Part shown: positions 1 through 9,134 of the stretch, piece by piece
Position numbering within the stretch: the first letter of the stretch is position 1
How the letters are laid out: the number at the start of each line of letters is the position of its first letter
Assembly (NCBI RefSeq): GCF_002251435.1
Contig: NZ_NPJI01000063.1
Coordinates: 1-64,000, forward strand
Length of the DNA stretch: 64,000 nucleotides
Direction of reading: 5' to 3'
Origin: Prevotella sp. P2-180
Lineage (GTDB): Bacteria; Bacteroidota; Bacteroidia; Bacteroidales; Bacteroidaceae
Translations under genes and position numbers: made by a program
Notes under the pieces: generated by a model
Seen by the model: the letters and a program-made list of their open reading frames with translations, nothing else
Told to the model about the DNA's origin: nothing
The model's database searches: none

Positions 1-1
1 A

Positions 2-100
2 GTGAATGTTAAACTCAAGGACATTGATACTTGGGCTGCCAAGAACATGTCCACAAACTGGGTTACAGAACGAACCAAAATATTCAGAAAAACTATCTGA
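2..100 (+). CDS. C-terminal tail of a truncated unknown gene
   Basis: An open frame enters from the left edge and runs 32 codons to a TGA at 98-100. It reads as plausible protein (Lys, Asp and Trp rich, ending RKTI) and would be convergent with the minus-strand glycosyltransferase that stops at 125. The beginning lies outside the window, so no family can be named. The opposite strand is also partly open here, so this is a weak call. Confidence 0.3.
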   Translation: MNVKLKDIDTWAAKNMSTNWVTERTKIFRKTI

Positions 101-124
101 ATTTGGAACCGTTAACTGGACACC

Positions 125-922
125 CTATTTAACAAACAAAACAAGTCTTACAATATATATGGAGCATCTGATAAATGTCGGCGTGTGATAATGTTCATAA
201 AACCGTTCCATCTTCATGGCATTGCCAAGCATATCAAAGGCAAAGCGATGATGGTTGTATTTGGCCGAATCAGAGTTATAGAGATTGCCGGTAGAACCAG
301 ACATACCATCTATTAATGGGACATGAAGAAATGGAACAAAAACAAATTTCTTACGCAATATAATGGTATCATATAAGAGATGCTCAAAAAAATATCCTTG
401 AGTATCGTTGACGGAATTCTTTTTTGCAAGGAAATCGTTAATACAAAATAACTTCGGAAGAATGACAAGGCGACTGTCTATCATTTTGTCGTGAGGATAG
501 AATGTCTGGATGGTATTGGTAATCATTCTTTGATTGTCCTTGATGAGTTGAGAGATGTTTTTTACTATCAATCGTCCCGTTATCTTCACTACGAAATCAC
601 ATTGTCCAAGCAACTTGGAAAGACGAAAAGCCTCTTCCATAATGAGAGCCTCTCCATATCCCTTGCCCTTTGATTTGTCGAAATTATTGCCGTCGAAGGT
701 TATGTATTCCAATCTTCCTGAGGCGATGTACTCTTTGTAGTCTTCGCTAAAATCACATAAAGTGTTTTCACAGAACACAATCGGCTGTGTTGTCTCACGA
801 AGATAGAAATCAAGAGCCTCACGATACTGACGCAAGCGTTCGGATGTATTATTCAAGACAGTAAATGGCATACCACCAGGATTAACACATGCCGTGAGCA
901 ATATGACATATCTTCGCTTCAT
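125..922 (-). CDS. Probable surface-polysaccharide glycosyltransferase
   Basis: 265 aa soluble protein with no signal peptide. The N-terminus (RYVILLTACVNPGG) resembles the first beta-strand of a nucleotide-sugar-binding fold, and around residues 112-118 it has VVKITGR, a motif seen in several bacterial putative sugar transferases. No classic DxD is obvious. It starts 5 bp after the stop of the Wzt-like ATPase gene, so it is almost certainly the last gene of that transcript and probably acts on the same exported polysaccharide. Family assignment rests on the TGR motif and context, so the donor and acceptor cannot be stated. Confidence 0.6.
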   Translation of the reverse strand: MKRRYVILLTACVNPGGMPFTVLNNTSERLRQYREALDFYLRETTQPIVFCENTLCDFSEDYKEYIASGRLEYITFDGNNFDKSKGKGYGEALIMEEAFRLSKLLGQCDFVVKITGRLIVKNISQLIKDNQRMITNTIQTFYPHDKMIDSRLVILPKLFCINDFLAKKNSVNDTQGYFFEHLLYDTIILRKKFVFVPFLHVPLIDGMSGSTGNLYNSDSAKYNHHRFAFDMLGNAMKMERFYEHYHTPTFIRCSIYIVRLVLFVK

Positions 923-927
923 AACAC

Positions 928-2199
928 TTACTTCATTATCTCATCAAACCCTATTAATCCGTTGTCGTTCAGATTCATTGCAGAACCAAAGCCCGACTGG
1001 AAGCCCTGTGTCTCAAGTACTGCACACTCTGGTGCCTTCAACTGATACTCTACCATAGGATGATGCATCATGAGGTCAACATGCAGATAGCCACGAGTGA
1101 GAATCTTTGGCAGTTCTATTGTCTTTCGGATAGTAAAATCTCCTGCCGGCAATTTCATCAGATTTCCATAATAATGCCCAGGGGCAAATGTGGCAAGCGG
1201 CATACCTTCCTTGTTATTGAAAACAAGCATCACGTCGGTTGTCAATGGCTCTGACGAACTACCCTTTATGCAGACTTCCATACTGCGCTGCTCTGACTGG
1301 ATAACGCTCTCAGCCTTATCACTACCATTGATTGTGATGTCATCAATGCGCATCGTAGGTTTTACCCATTTCACACGGTCTATGATTTTCTTTTCCGTTG
1401 ACTGGTTGTCGTTCTTGAGATAATGAGCTACGCTCGACTCTATATCTCCGGTATATTCAATACCGCCGTTCTTCATCACCACCCCCTTCTTGCAAAGACT
1501 CTTCACTGCTGCCATGTTATGACTCACGAATAGCACTGTCCTGCCCTCTCCGTTTGCCACATCGTGCATCTTGCCGATAGCCTTCTTCTGGAACTCTGCA
1601 TCGCCTACTGCCAATACCTCATCCACAACGAGGATTTCGGGATCCAAGTGGGCGGCAATGGCAAAGCCAAGGCGGACAATCATTCCTGAAGAATAACGCT
1701 TCACGGGAGTGTCGAGATATTTTTCGACTCCAGCGAAATCAACAATCTCGTCGAGTTTGCGGGTTATTTCGGCCTTTGTCATGCCCATAATAGAGCCATT
1801 CATATAGATGTTTTCACGACCTGTCATTTCAGGATGAAAACCAGTGCCTACCTCAAGCAGAGAGGCAATGCGGCCTTTCACCTTTATTGAACCAACAGTA
1901 GGAGAGGTGACACGAGACAATATCTTCAATAGCGTGGATTTACCGGCACCATTCTTGCCGATGATTCCGACAACATCTCCTTGCTCGACACTGAAGCTTA
2001 TATCTTTCAACGCCCATACAAAACGGCTGTCGCCCTTCTTTGTGCGGTCGTTCACCTCACCAATCTTCAGGTAAGGGTCTTCCTTGCCGCGGACACGTGC
2101 CCACCAGCGGTTGAGGTCCTGGCTCAGTGTACCAGTGCCAAACGTGCCAAGCACATACTGCTTGCCCACTCTATCGAATTCTATTACTTTTCTGCTCAT
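928..2199 (-). CDS. wzt: Polysaccharide ABC exporter ATPase, Wzt type
   Basis: 423 aa ATPase for export of O-antigen-like or teichoic-type polysaccharide across the inner membrane. The nucleotide-binding domain occupies about residues 1-250: Walker A GKNGAGKST, signature YSSGM, Walker B ILVVDEVLAVGD and the H-loop SHN. An extension of about 160 residues (roughly 265-423) corresponds in position to the Wzt C-terminal carbohydrate-binding beta-sandwich that recognises the capped chain end. Its usual partner, the Wzm permease, is not next to it: upstream are two AAA-ATPase genes (gap 15 bp), downstream a glycosyltransferase (gap 5 bp). The permease may lie left of the window or elsewhere. Confidence 0.9.
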   Translation of the reverse strand: MSRKVIEFDRVGKQYVLGTFGTGTLSQDLNRWWARVRGKEDPYLKIGEVNDRTKKGDSRFVWALKDISFSVEQGDVVGIIGKNGAGKSTLLKILSRVTSPTVGSIKVKGRIASLLEVGTGFHPEMTGRENIYMNGSIMGMTKAEITRKLDEIVDFAGVEKYLDTPVKRYSSGMIVRLGFAIAAHLDPEILVVDEVLAVGDAEFQKKAIGKMHDVANGEGRTVLFVSHNMAAVKSLCKKGVVMKNGGIEYTGDIESSVAHYLKNDNQSTEKKIIDRVKWVKPTMRIDDITINGSDKAESVIQSEQRSMEVCIKGSSSEPLTTDVMLVFNNKEGMPLATFAPGHYYGNLMKLPAGDFTIRKTIELPKILTRGYLHVDLMMHHPMVEYQLKAPECAVLETQGFQSGFGSAMNLNDNGLIGFDEIMK

Positions 2200-2214
2200 A
2201 ACTGTTCATTTTAA

Positions 2215-3810
2215 TTACAAAAAATTCCAATCGTCTATCGTTCCTTTCTCCGACGAGAAGTTGATGCCGAGACAGATCACCTTGCGGCTATCGGTCATAT
2301 AGGGTTTGGCATAGCCTTTGTCTTCTATCTGCTTCAAGGCGGATGACGCACTGCCGTTGAGCTTAAACTCAAGGATATATACGTAATCCGGACATTCAAG
2401 CACGCAATCTATTCTGCCCTCGCTCGTCTCCTTCTCAACTAAAGTGTTATATCTACCGAGCATCTGCATGATGAGATAGAACGTGTATTGGAAATAGCGC
2501 TCACACTCAAACGCATCTTGTTTGCGCTGGAAACGATAGGTGACAGAGAATAGCAAGGCCGTCATCTGCTTCATGAACATTTCAACATTGCCAGCCTCAA
2601 GGGCGTCTGTTACGTCCTCAAGCCATGTGGATGGTCGTGTGCGGCCTTCCTTGAAATAGTCACCGGCAAGAACGGATATAAATCCAGAACGTACCTCCTC
2701 GTTGGGAAAATCGAGCAGGTATGTCTGCCTACGTGAGTTGAAAGCCTTGATGGTGAGATAACCGCTTTGGTATATCATCGGAAGAGGTTGTTCAACGTCA
2801 GCCTTATAATCGATGAACATCTCTGCTGAATAATACTTGCCAATGAGTTCGTTGATGTTCTCATTGCTATGAGCGAGGAGGCGGACGAGGTAGCCGGGAG
2901 TGCCTGAGGCAAACCAATAATTGCTCATTTCGTTCTTGTAAAAGCAGTTAAGTATGCTGAACGGATTGAAAATGCCTGTCATCTTGATACTGAAATGATA
3001 GCCGTCGTATTTTTTCGTCAAATCAGACACCATCTCATCGTAATCCTTGCCATTGGCAGAAGCAAGAGAGCGGATTGGCTCGTCGAATACAGTCAGCAAC
3101 TCGTCTTTTGTAATACCGCAAAGTGACTCATAATGAGCGTCCATACTGATGTCATTTGGTTGATTGAATCCGCTGAACACGCTTACTTGAGAGAACTTCG
3201 TCACTCCCGTGAGCATCACAAATTGCAAGTCCTCGTCGGCATCCTTGAAAACGCCATAGAATCCTTTGAGTATATCCCGATTGTGTGTCTCGTATGTAAC
3301 CTTCTCACCGTTATCATTTTGATAATACAGTGTTTTGTTGTCCATCACGTCAAGCAATGGTTTGTCGTATTCGTCAACCAATACAACCGCTCTTTGTCCT
3401 CTCTTTTCATGTGCTGCCTTGATGACATGCTTGAATCTTATGGCACAATCGTCCGAATTTGTCGTTCTGCCATATACTTTTTCAAAGCTCTCAATATAAT
3501 CGAGGATAACAGCCTCCAAAGTGCCGAGTTTTGTGAAGTTGGAAGTGCCGAAAGACAGATGGAATACAGGATATACATTCCACTCCTTCTCAAGCGAGTC
3601 AATCTTCAGGCCTCGGAACAGTTCCTTCTTACCAAGAAAATAGCTCTTCAGGGTGGAAATAAGCAAGCTCTTGCCAAACCGACGTGGACGGCTCAGGAAG
3701 AATATTTTCCCGCTATTAGCCAAGCTATATACCATATCCGTCTTATCGACATAGACGTATCCGTCCTGGATTATGTTGCTGAATGTCTGTATTCCTACTG
3801 GATATTTCAT
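2215..3810 (-). CDS. AAA-ATPase-like / PD-(D/E)XK protein, copy 1
   Basis: 531 aa protein of the AAA-ATPase_like plus PDDEXK_9 architecture common in Bacteroidetes. The P-loop is the family variant RPRRFGKS (about residues 41-48), and Walker B is VVLVDEYDKPL (about 146-156). The C-terminal 100 residues carry the nuclease-fold signature GRIDCVLE...YILEFKL, which gives the D and E-x-K positions. Biological role is unknown for the family; it is often guessed to be mobile or defence related. It is the second of two tandem paralogues, 26 bp after the first and 15 bp before wzt, so it sits inside a polysaccharide operon to which it has no obvious functional link. Confidence 0.85.
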   Translation of the reverse strand: MKYPVGIQTFSNIIQDGYVYVDKTDMVYSLANSGKIFFLSRPRRFGKSLLISTLKSYFLGKKELFRGLKIDSLEKEWNVYPVFHLSFGTSNFTKLGTLEAVILDYIESFEKVYGRTTNSDDCAIRFKHVIKAAHEKRGQRAVVLVDEYDKPLLDVMDNKTLYYQNDNGEKVTYETHNRDILKGFYGVFKDADEDLQFVMLTGVTKFSQVSVFSGFNQPNDISMDAHYESLCGITKDELLTVFDEPIRSLASANGKDYDEMVSDLTKKYDGYHFSIKMTGIFNPFSILNCFYKNEMSNYWFASGTPGYLVRLLAHSNENINELIGKYYSAEMFIDYKADVEQPLPMIYQSGYLTIKAFNSRRQTYLLDFPNEEVRSGFISVLAGDYFKEGRTRPSTWLEDVTDALEAGNVEMFMKQMTALLFSVTYRFQRKQDAFECERYFQYTFYLIMQMLGRYNTLVEKETSEGRIDCVLECPDYVYILEFKLNGSASSALKQIEDKGYAKPYMTDSRKVICLGINFSSEKGTIDDWNFL

Positions 3811-3836
3811 AATTCCAAATTATATTTGTTCAATAT

Positions 3837-5432
3837 TTATTTTCTCGGCTGCCAATCGTCTATCGTTCCTTTCTCCGACGAGAAGTTGATGCCGAGGCAG
3901 ATCACCTTGCGGCTGTCGGCCATATAGGGTTTGGCATAGCCCTTGTCTTCTATCTGCTTCAAAGCGGATGACGCACTGCCATTGAGTTTGAACTCAAGGA
4001 TATACACGTAATCCGGACATTCAAGCACGCAATCTATTCTGCCCTCGCTCGTCTCCTTCTCAACTAAAGTGTTATATCTACCGAGCATCTGCATGATGAG
4101 ATAGAACGTGTATTGGAAATATCGCTCACACTCAAACGCGTCTTGCTTGCGCTGGAAACGATAGGTGACAGAGGATAGCAAGGCGGTCATCTGCTTCATG
4201 AACATTTCGACATTGCCTGCCTGAAGGGCGTCTGTCACATCTTCAAGCCATATTGTCGGTTGAATTCTGCCCTCCTTGAAATAATCGCCGGCAAGCACGG
4301 ATATAAAGCCTGAACGAACCTCCTCGTTGGGAAAATCGAGCAAGTAGGTCTGCCTACGAGGATTGCAAGCCTTGATGGTGAGATAGCCGCTCTGATATAT
4401 CATCGGAAGTGGTTGCTCAACATCGGCCTTATAGTCAATAAACATCTCAGCGGGATAGTATTTGCCAACGAGTTCGTTGATATTCTCATTGCTGTGGGCA
4501 AGAAGGCGGACGAGATAGCCGGGAGTGCCCGAGGCAAACCAGTAGTTGCGCATGTCGTTCTTGCTAAAGCAATTGAGTATGCTAAAGGGATTGAAGATTC
4601 CTGTCATCTTGCTGCTGAAATGATAGCCGTCATATTTTTCAGTCAGCATTGCCACCATATCCTCATAATTCTTGTCTTTTGTAGATGCAAGCGAACGGAT
4701 TGACTCGTCAAAAACAGCCAAGAGTTCCTCTTTAGTTATGCCACATAGTGATTCATATTGCGTGTCCATACTGATGTCGTTTGGTTGATTGAAACCGCTG
4801 AACACGCTCACCTGTGAGAACTTCGTGACTCCAGTAAGCAAAACAAATTGCAGATCTTCATCAGCATCCTTGAAGACACCGTAAAAACCCTTCAACACTT
4901 CTCGGTTGTAGTTCTCCAGTTTTCTTCTGTTTCCGCTTTCGTCTTCGACAAATATCTCCTGGTCCATCACGTCAAGCAATGGTTTGTCGTATTCATCGAT
5001 AAGTACAACTGCTCTCCTTCCCGTTTTTTTGTGAGCAGCTTTTATCACTGTGGCAAAACGCTCGCTTATAGTAGTGGCTAGTTCGTCTTTGCCATACTCC
5101 CGTTCGGCCATTGCCACGAATGTCTCAAGATTCTTGTCAAGTTCGTAAGGCATTGAAAAAATCCCTTTGCCAAACGACAGATGGAATACAGGATATACAT
5201 TCCACTCCTTCTCAAGAGCATCAATCTTCAAGCCCTTGAACAGTTCCTTCTGTCCGAGAAAATAGCTCTTCAGGGTGGATAACAGCAAACTCTTGCCAAA
5301 CCGGCGAGGACGGCTCAGAAAAAATATTTTTCCGCTGTTTACCAGGCTATATACCAAATCCGTCTTATCGACATAGACGTATCCGTCCTGGATTATGTTG
5401 CTGAATGTCTGTATTCCTATTGGGTATTTCAT
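3837..5432 (-). CDS. AAA-ATPase-like / PD-(D/E)XK protein, copy 2
   Basis: 531 aa paralogue of the gene at 2215-3810, with identical length and architecture: P-loop RPRRFGKS, Walker B VVLIDEYDKPL, C-terminal PD-(D/E)XK fold with ILEFKL. The two proteins are nearly identical at both ends, but differ strongly from about residue 90 to 180 (after NVYPVFHLSFG), where little alignment remains apart from the Walker B segment. It is the first gene after a clear promoter at 5512-5543 and probably heads the transcript ending in the glycosyltransferase at 125. The tandem arrangement suggests local duplication followed by divergence or replacement of the middle part. Confidence 0.85.
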   Translation of the reverse strand: MKYPIGIQTFSNIIQDGYVYVDKTDLVYSLVNSGKIFFLSRPRRFGKSLLLSTLKSYFLGQKELFKGLKIDALEKEWNVYPVFHLSFGKGIFSMPYELDKNLETFVAMAEREYGKDELATTISERFATVIKAAHKKTGRRAVVLIDEYDKPLLDVMDQEIFVEDESGNRRKLENYNREVLKGFYGVFKDADEDLQFVLLTGVTKFSQVSVFSGFNQPNDISMDTQYESLCGITKEELLAVFDESIRSLASTKDKNYEDMVAMLTEKYDGYHFSSKMTGIFNPFSILNCFSKNDMRNYWFASGTPGYLVRLLAHSNENINELVGKYYPAEMFIDYKADVEQPLPMIYQSGYLTIKACNPRRQTYLLDFPNEEVRSGFISVLAGDYFKEGRIQPTIWLEDVTDALQAGNVEMFMKQMTALLSSVTYRFQRKQDAFECERYFQYTFYLIMQMLGRYNTLVEKETSEGRIDCVLECPDYVYILEFKLNGSASSALKQIEDKGYAKPYMADSRKVICLGINFSSEKGTIDDWQPRK

Positions 5433-5511
5433 AATTCAAATCATGTTGAAATTAAATATGAAACCAAATCAAAATCCGTTAGCCATAAAACTTAGGTTTT
5501 AATTTTTGCTG

Positions 5512-5543
5512 CAAAGATACGAATTAAAATTATTACGACCAAA
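5512..5543 (-). promoter_or_regulatory. Bacteroidetes-type promoter for the AAA-ATPase/wzt transcript
   Basis: On the minus strand TTTG (5540-5543) is followed after 20 bp by TATCTTTG (5512-5519), which matches the Bacteroidetes -33/-7 consensus TTTG-N19-20-TAnnTTTG. It lies 80 bp upstream of the start at 5432. Confidence 0.75.
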
Positions 5544-5610
5544 CTTTTCATAGATATTTTTTCAGTATATCTCGCAACATCACCATTTCGTATCGCATTG
5601 TTTAGCTCTT

Positions 5611-6780
5611 TTATTGTGATTTCAATGCCCCAATCCATTGTTTCAGGATGCTGTCAACCATGAAAAGAGATGACGTGCTAAGGGCATTGTGCGACATCTC
5701 GCCCCATTCGGCAGATGAAGCCATTCTGTTGAGTGCCATTGCCATATCATCGATGTCGCCACATTTGAAGAATGTTCCGCAATGATGCCCTTCGAGCAAT
5801 TCCATTGCCACAGGCAAGTCGGATGAGACAATGGGCAACCCATGAGCCATAGCCTCAACAAGGACCAAAGGCTGACCTTCCCACCTGGAGCTCAACACAT
5901 ACACGCTTGCTCCTGCATAATGGCGCTGGATGTCGTTTGTAAACGGACATATCTTCACTCTCTGCTCAAGCCGATGCTCAGCGATCAACTGTCTGTAGAT
6001 GATTTCTTCGTCGCCCTCGCCTACAATCTCGAGCGTCCAGTCGTTGTTAGTGTCTGCAAATTTGGCGAAAGCCTTAATAAGAAGGTCAAAACCTTTGTGC
6101 TTCGGTGAAAACCGACCTATAGCAAGAAATTTCTTATATTCTACAGATGCACGTCCGCTTGGAGTCAAGGTAAGAGGATTATATATAGTTACACTCTCCA
6201 AACCGAGGTTATCACGGAATAATCTTTCGTCCGACTTCGACAATACCACTATACCTTCAAGCCTCCTCATCTCGACAGCAAAGAAAGATTTTAGACCTGG
6301 AAGATAAGGATTTTCTTTGTCAAACAAAGCATTGTAACTATTATGCATCCAAGCAGTTACGTTGTTTACATTCAAGCGATTCCTTATAGATGCAAGATGA
6401 AGCGACAAGAAGGCATGCACACCTACTACAGTATCATAACAACCTCCATTAATTTTCGAGACAAGTTGTTTTTTATATGAAGGCCGAAAGAAACTATAGG
6501 AGTAAAGGCGGGCGGTAAACTTGTTTTTGGGTAATACTCTTTTATACAGATAGCTAATAGTCTTGCAAATGAAATATTCAACATTTTTCTTTCCGTTATA
6601 TGCAATATAATCAAAGCTGATGCGCGACTGGTCATAACCATACATCGACAAGTTTTCGTCGGTATCTGTAGAAAGGATGGTCACGTCATTGTCATCAGAG
6701 AGAGCCTTGGCAATAACAGCCAGAACCCTCTGCACTCCACCAAATCCGAAAACCGTATCTGCATAGAAAAGTATTTTCAT
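5611..6780 (-). CDS. Glycosyltransferase family 4
   Basis: 389 aa GT-B fold retaining glycosyltransferase for surface glycan assembly at the cytoplasmic face. The N-terminus MKILFYADTVFGFGGVQRVL carries the glycine-rich acceptor-side loop. The donor-binding half has AIGRFSPKHKGFDLLIKAF (about 215-233) and the EX7E-type motif EGQPLVLVEAMAHGLPIVSSD (starting about 298). No membrane segment is evident. It faces the divergent esterase gene across an extremely A/T-rich spacer and stops well before the promoter at 5512-5543. Sugar specificity cannot be read from sequence. Confidence 0.88.
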   Translation of the reverse strand: MKILFYADTVFGFGGVQRVLAVIAKALSDDNDVTILSTDTDENLSMYGYDQSRISFDYIAYNGKKNVEYFICKTISYLYKRVLPKNKFTARLYSYSFFRPSYKKQLVSKINGGCYDTVVGVHAFLSLHLASIRNRLNVNNVTAWMHNSYNALFDKENPYLPGLKSFFAVEMRRLEGIVVLSKSDERLFRDNLGLESVTIYNPLTLTPSGRASVEYKKFLAIGRFSPKHKGFDLLIKAFAKFADTNNDWTLEIVGEGDEEIIYRQLIAEHRLEQRVKICPFTNDIQRHYAGASVYVLSSRWEGQPLVLVEAMAHGLPIVSSDLPVAMELLEGHHCGTFFKCGDIDDMAMALNRMASSAEWGEMSHNALSTSSLFMVDSILKQWIGALKSQ

Positions 6781-6803
6781 AATTATGATTATTTACAATA
6801 TCC

Positions 6804-6890
6804 AAAAAAAAAAAAAAAAAAAAATTAAAAAAAACATTTAAAAAAAAAAAATTTTTTATTTAATTTATAAAAAATATTTTAATAAATAAG
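6804..6890. repeat. Homopolymeric A tracts in a divergent intergenic region
   Basis: A run of 21 A (6804-6824) and one of 12 A (6840-6851) sit in an 87-bp stretch almost free of G and C, between the divergent GT4 gene (start 6780) and esterase gene (start 6939). Such tracts bend DNA and are prone to slippage, so they could vary in length between cells. Confidence 0.85.
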
Positions 6891-6911
6891 GTGTGAATGG
6901 ATGATTTTTCG

Positions 6912-6919
6912 TAAATTTG
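6912..6919 (+). promoter_or_regulatory. -7 box for the esterase/GT14 pair
   Basis: TAAATTTG matches TAnnTTTG and lies 19 bp before the ATG at 6939. No convincing TTTG is found 19-20 bp upstream, so the A/T-rich DNA may take over that role. Confidence 0.55.
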
Positions 6920-6938
6920 CCCAAAATATGACAAAAAG

Positions 6939-8147
6939 ATGAGAAAGATACTCTATCTTGTGTGTTCCATGCTTGTCATGATGGCATGTTCCAAAGAAAA
7001 CAAGGATTTAAAGGTGGTGGTGTGCGTCCCCGTTTACGGCCAAAGCTTGGCTTTGGGTGAGGAGGCGGTACTGCTCACCGACATTTGGTGTCTGTATGAT
7101 GACAGCAATGGCAGAATTTTGTCGGAGGGACTTGGGAGCAGCTTCGGATATTATGAAGACCAAGGCATTAAACAAATGGTGAAACGCTTGATAAAATACT
7201 CCAACCGACTTAACGAAAACTCATCATACGCCATGGCAAAAGCTCTAACAGAGCAGCTTGGCAAAGACACTGCAGTGTGCATCTTTGCCGGAGGACGTGG
7301 GGGAACGGATATTTCTCGATTAGTGAAAGGTTCTAATCCATACAACATATTTCTCGGAAACATCAGAAAGTCGTATGAAAAAGCACAGGAAAGAGGTATA
7401 AAGTTTTATGTGCCTGCCATCTGCTGGATGCAAGGCGAAAGCGACATGTTTGACTATACGCACGTGGACTACAAAAAACTGCTGAAACAGTTCGCCATTG
7501 ACATTAACAATGACATAAAGGCCATTACAAGACAAAAAGAGGAAGTAAAAATAGTAACATACCAGTCATGCTGCCTCACAAGATGTTGGAAATTTGACCC
7601 GCTTCAATACAACTGCTATGAGGCGACAATACCTCAGGCTCAAATGGAACTGGCGAGAGAAAAGGGGCTGTTTGCCGCAGGAACACCTGTTTACCCCTTC
7701 TCGTTTGTTGACGAACGCATACATCTCGACGGCAAAAGCCAGCAGGAGACAGGCAGAAGACATGCCTTTGTGGTGCTCGACATAATACGCAAGGGAAACT
7801 CTTCGGCAGGCCTCTACCCTACTCACATTGCTGCACACGACAGCATCATTACAGTGAAGTTTAACAGGGGATTGCTTGCCATAGATACCACAACCGTCAA
7901 TACAGCCAAAAACCTTGGCTTTTCTGTGATTACTCCCGACGGACGCGACATTACAAACAAAGTGTACGTCACTCCCGACTCCATCGTCATCACCTGCAAC
8001 GCCCCGACAAAGGCATGCAGCATTCGCTACGGCATAAACGGCACAAAGCAAAAGACAGGAGGCAAAGCCGGACCGAGAGGTAACATAAAGGCTGCTGACG
8101 GCAAGCGCGACTACTGGTGCTTCATGTTTGCGGAAAAGGTGGAATAG
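6939..8147 (+). CDS. Sialate O-acetylesterase-like lipoprotein (SGNH hydrolase)
   Basis: 402 aa predicted lipoprotein: basic start, hydrophobic stretch and lipobox MMAC with Cys17. The body matches the SASA/CE6-like SGNH esterase family: block I with the nucleophile Ser in VPVYGQSLALG (about 31-41), the characteristic WMQGESD (about 164-170) and the late DxxH-type block DERIHLDGKSQ. It would remove acetyl or similar groups from carbohydrates in the periplasm or at the cell surface. It is co-oriented with the GT14 gene 54 bp downstream, and both are opposite to the rest of the polysaccharide locus, so this pair may be a separately acquired decoration module. Confidence 0.82.
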   Translation: MRKILYLVCSMLVMMACSKENKDLKVVVCVPVYGQSLALGEEAVLLTDIWCLYDDSNGRILSEGLGSSFGYYEDQGIKQMVKRLIKYSNRLNENSSYAMAKALTEQLGKDTAVCIFAGGRGGTDISRLVKGSNPYNIFLGNIRKSYEKAQERGIKFYVPAICWMQGESDMFDYTHVDYKKLLKQFAIDINNDIKAITRQKEEVKIVTYQSCCLTRCWKFDPLQYNCYEATIPQAQMELAREKGLFAAGTPVYPFSFVDERIHLDGKSQQETGRRHAFVVLDIIRKGNSSAGLYPTHIAAHDSIITVKFNRGLLAIDTTTVNTAKNLGFSVITPDGRDITNKVYVTPDSIVITCNAPTKACSIRYGINGTKQKTGGKAGPRGNIKAADGKRDYWCFMFAEKVE

Positions 8148-8201
8148 AAGGACATAATTGAATACTATTAAACAACAAATTGACAATAAACAAATTACCT
8201 T

Positions 8202-9134
8202 ATGAATAACAACAGACACGCATACCTCATAATGGCGCATAATGAATGGGAACTGCTCAACACGCTACTCTCACTCATCGACGACTCGCGCAACGACATC
8301 TTCCTGCATATCGACAAGAAGGTGAAGAAGATGCCGGAAATTTATCAACCCAAATACTCAAAACTGTATTTCACTCCAAAGCGATACGACGTGAGATGGG
8401 GAGACGTGGGACAGGTGCACTCGGAGATGCACCTCTTTAGGACTGCCTACGAGCATGGGCCATATCAATATTATCATAAGCTGTCTGGAGTGGATCTGCC
8501 AATCAAGACCCAGGACTATATCCACGACTTTTTCGACAAGCACGAGGGCAAGGAGTTTATCGGATTTTTCACTCTCACCGACTTTATCAAGGGCGACATC
8601 GAGCGTAAGAGAAGACGATATTATTTCCTTATGCGCTGGAACTACCGCACTCCTTTCGTACCGAAATGGAAGGTTACGCTTGCGAAGATTGTGCGCCATG
8701 CGGCACTGAAGATACAAGACATTCTGCATGTTGACAGAGGCAACGAACTCACCTTTAGGACAGGCCACAACTGGGTGTCGCTCACGGGAGATGCCGTGAA
8801 GTATCTGCTCGACCAAGAAGACTTCATCAACCGACGTTTCGCTCACACGACATGTGGCGACGAGATGTACAAGCACTCCATACTTATCTCCAATCCCGAA
8901 ATCCGCGAGCGCATCTTCGACCTAGAGGATGGCATCCACAGCTGCATGCGATTCATCGATTTCAACCGTGCCTCAGCCGAGCAGAAGCGCAGAGGCGAGC
9001 CATATACCTGGCAGGACGGGGATGCCGAGGAACTCCTCAAGTCGGAATATCTCTTTGCAAGGAAGTTCTCAAGCAAGTATCCGGGTGTGATTAGGGAGAT
9101 TACCGAACAGATAAGGAAACTGCAAGAAAATTAA
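8202..9134 (+). CDS. GT14 branching glycosyltransferase (core-2/I type)
   Basis: 310 aa protein that matches the beta-1,6-N-acetylglucosaminyltransferase (core-2/I-branching) family: AYLIMAHNEWELLNTLLSLID at the N-terminus, FLHIDKK (about 34-40), the block YYHKLSGVDLPIKTQDYI (about 90-107) and HNWVSLTGDAVKYLL later on. No membrane anchor is visible. In bacteria, GT14 members add branch sugars to capsule or lipopolysaccharide. The 3' end overlaps the convergent GT2 gene by 4 bp (9131-9134). The ATG at 8202 is the only start consistent with the conserved N-terminus. Confidence 0.88.
   Translation: MNNNRHAYLIMAHNEWELLNTLLSLIDDSRNDIFLHIDKKVKKMPEIYQPKYSKLYFTPKRYDVRWGDVGQVHSEMHLFRTAYEHGPYQYYHKLSGVDLPIKTQDYIHDFFDKHEGKEFIGFFTLTDFIKGDIERKRRRYYFLMRWNYRTPFVPKWKVTLAKIVRHAALKIQDILHVDRGNELTFRTGHNWVSLTGDAVKYLLDQEDFINRRFAHTTCGDEMYKHSILISNPEIRERIFDLEDGIHSCMRFIDFNRASAEQKRRGEPYTWQDGDAEELLKSEYLFARKFSSKYPGVIREITEQIRKLQEN

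Noticed and set aside
3133..3927. 264-codon plus-strand frame across the two AAA-ATPase genes
   Set aside because: Complement of conserved coding sequence that also spans the junction of the tandem paralogues; no promoter or motif.
7566..8240. 224-codon minus-strand frame opposite the esterase
   Set aside because: No recognisable domain, Cys/Val-rich shadow composition; the esterase motifs on the plus strand are convincing.
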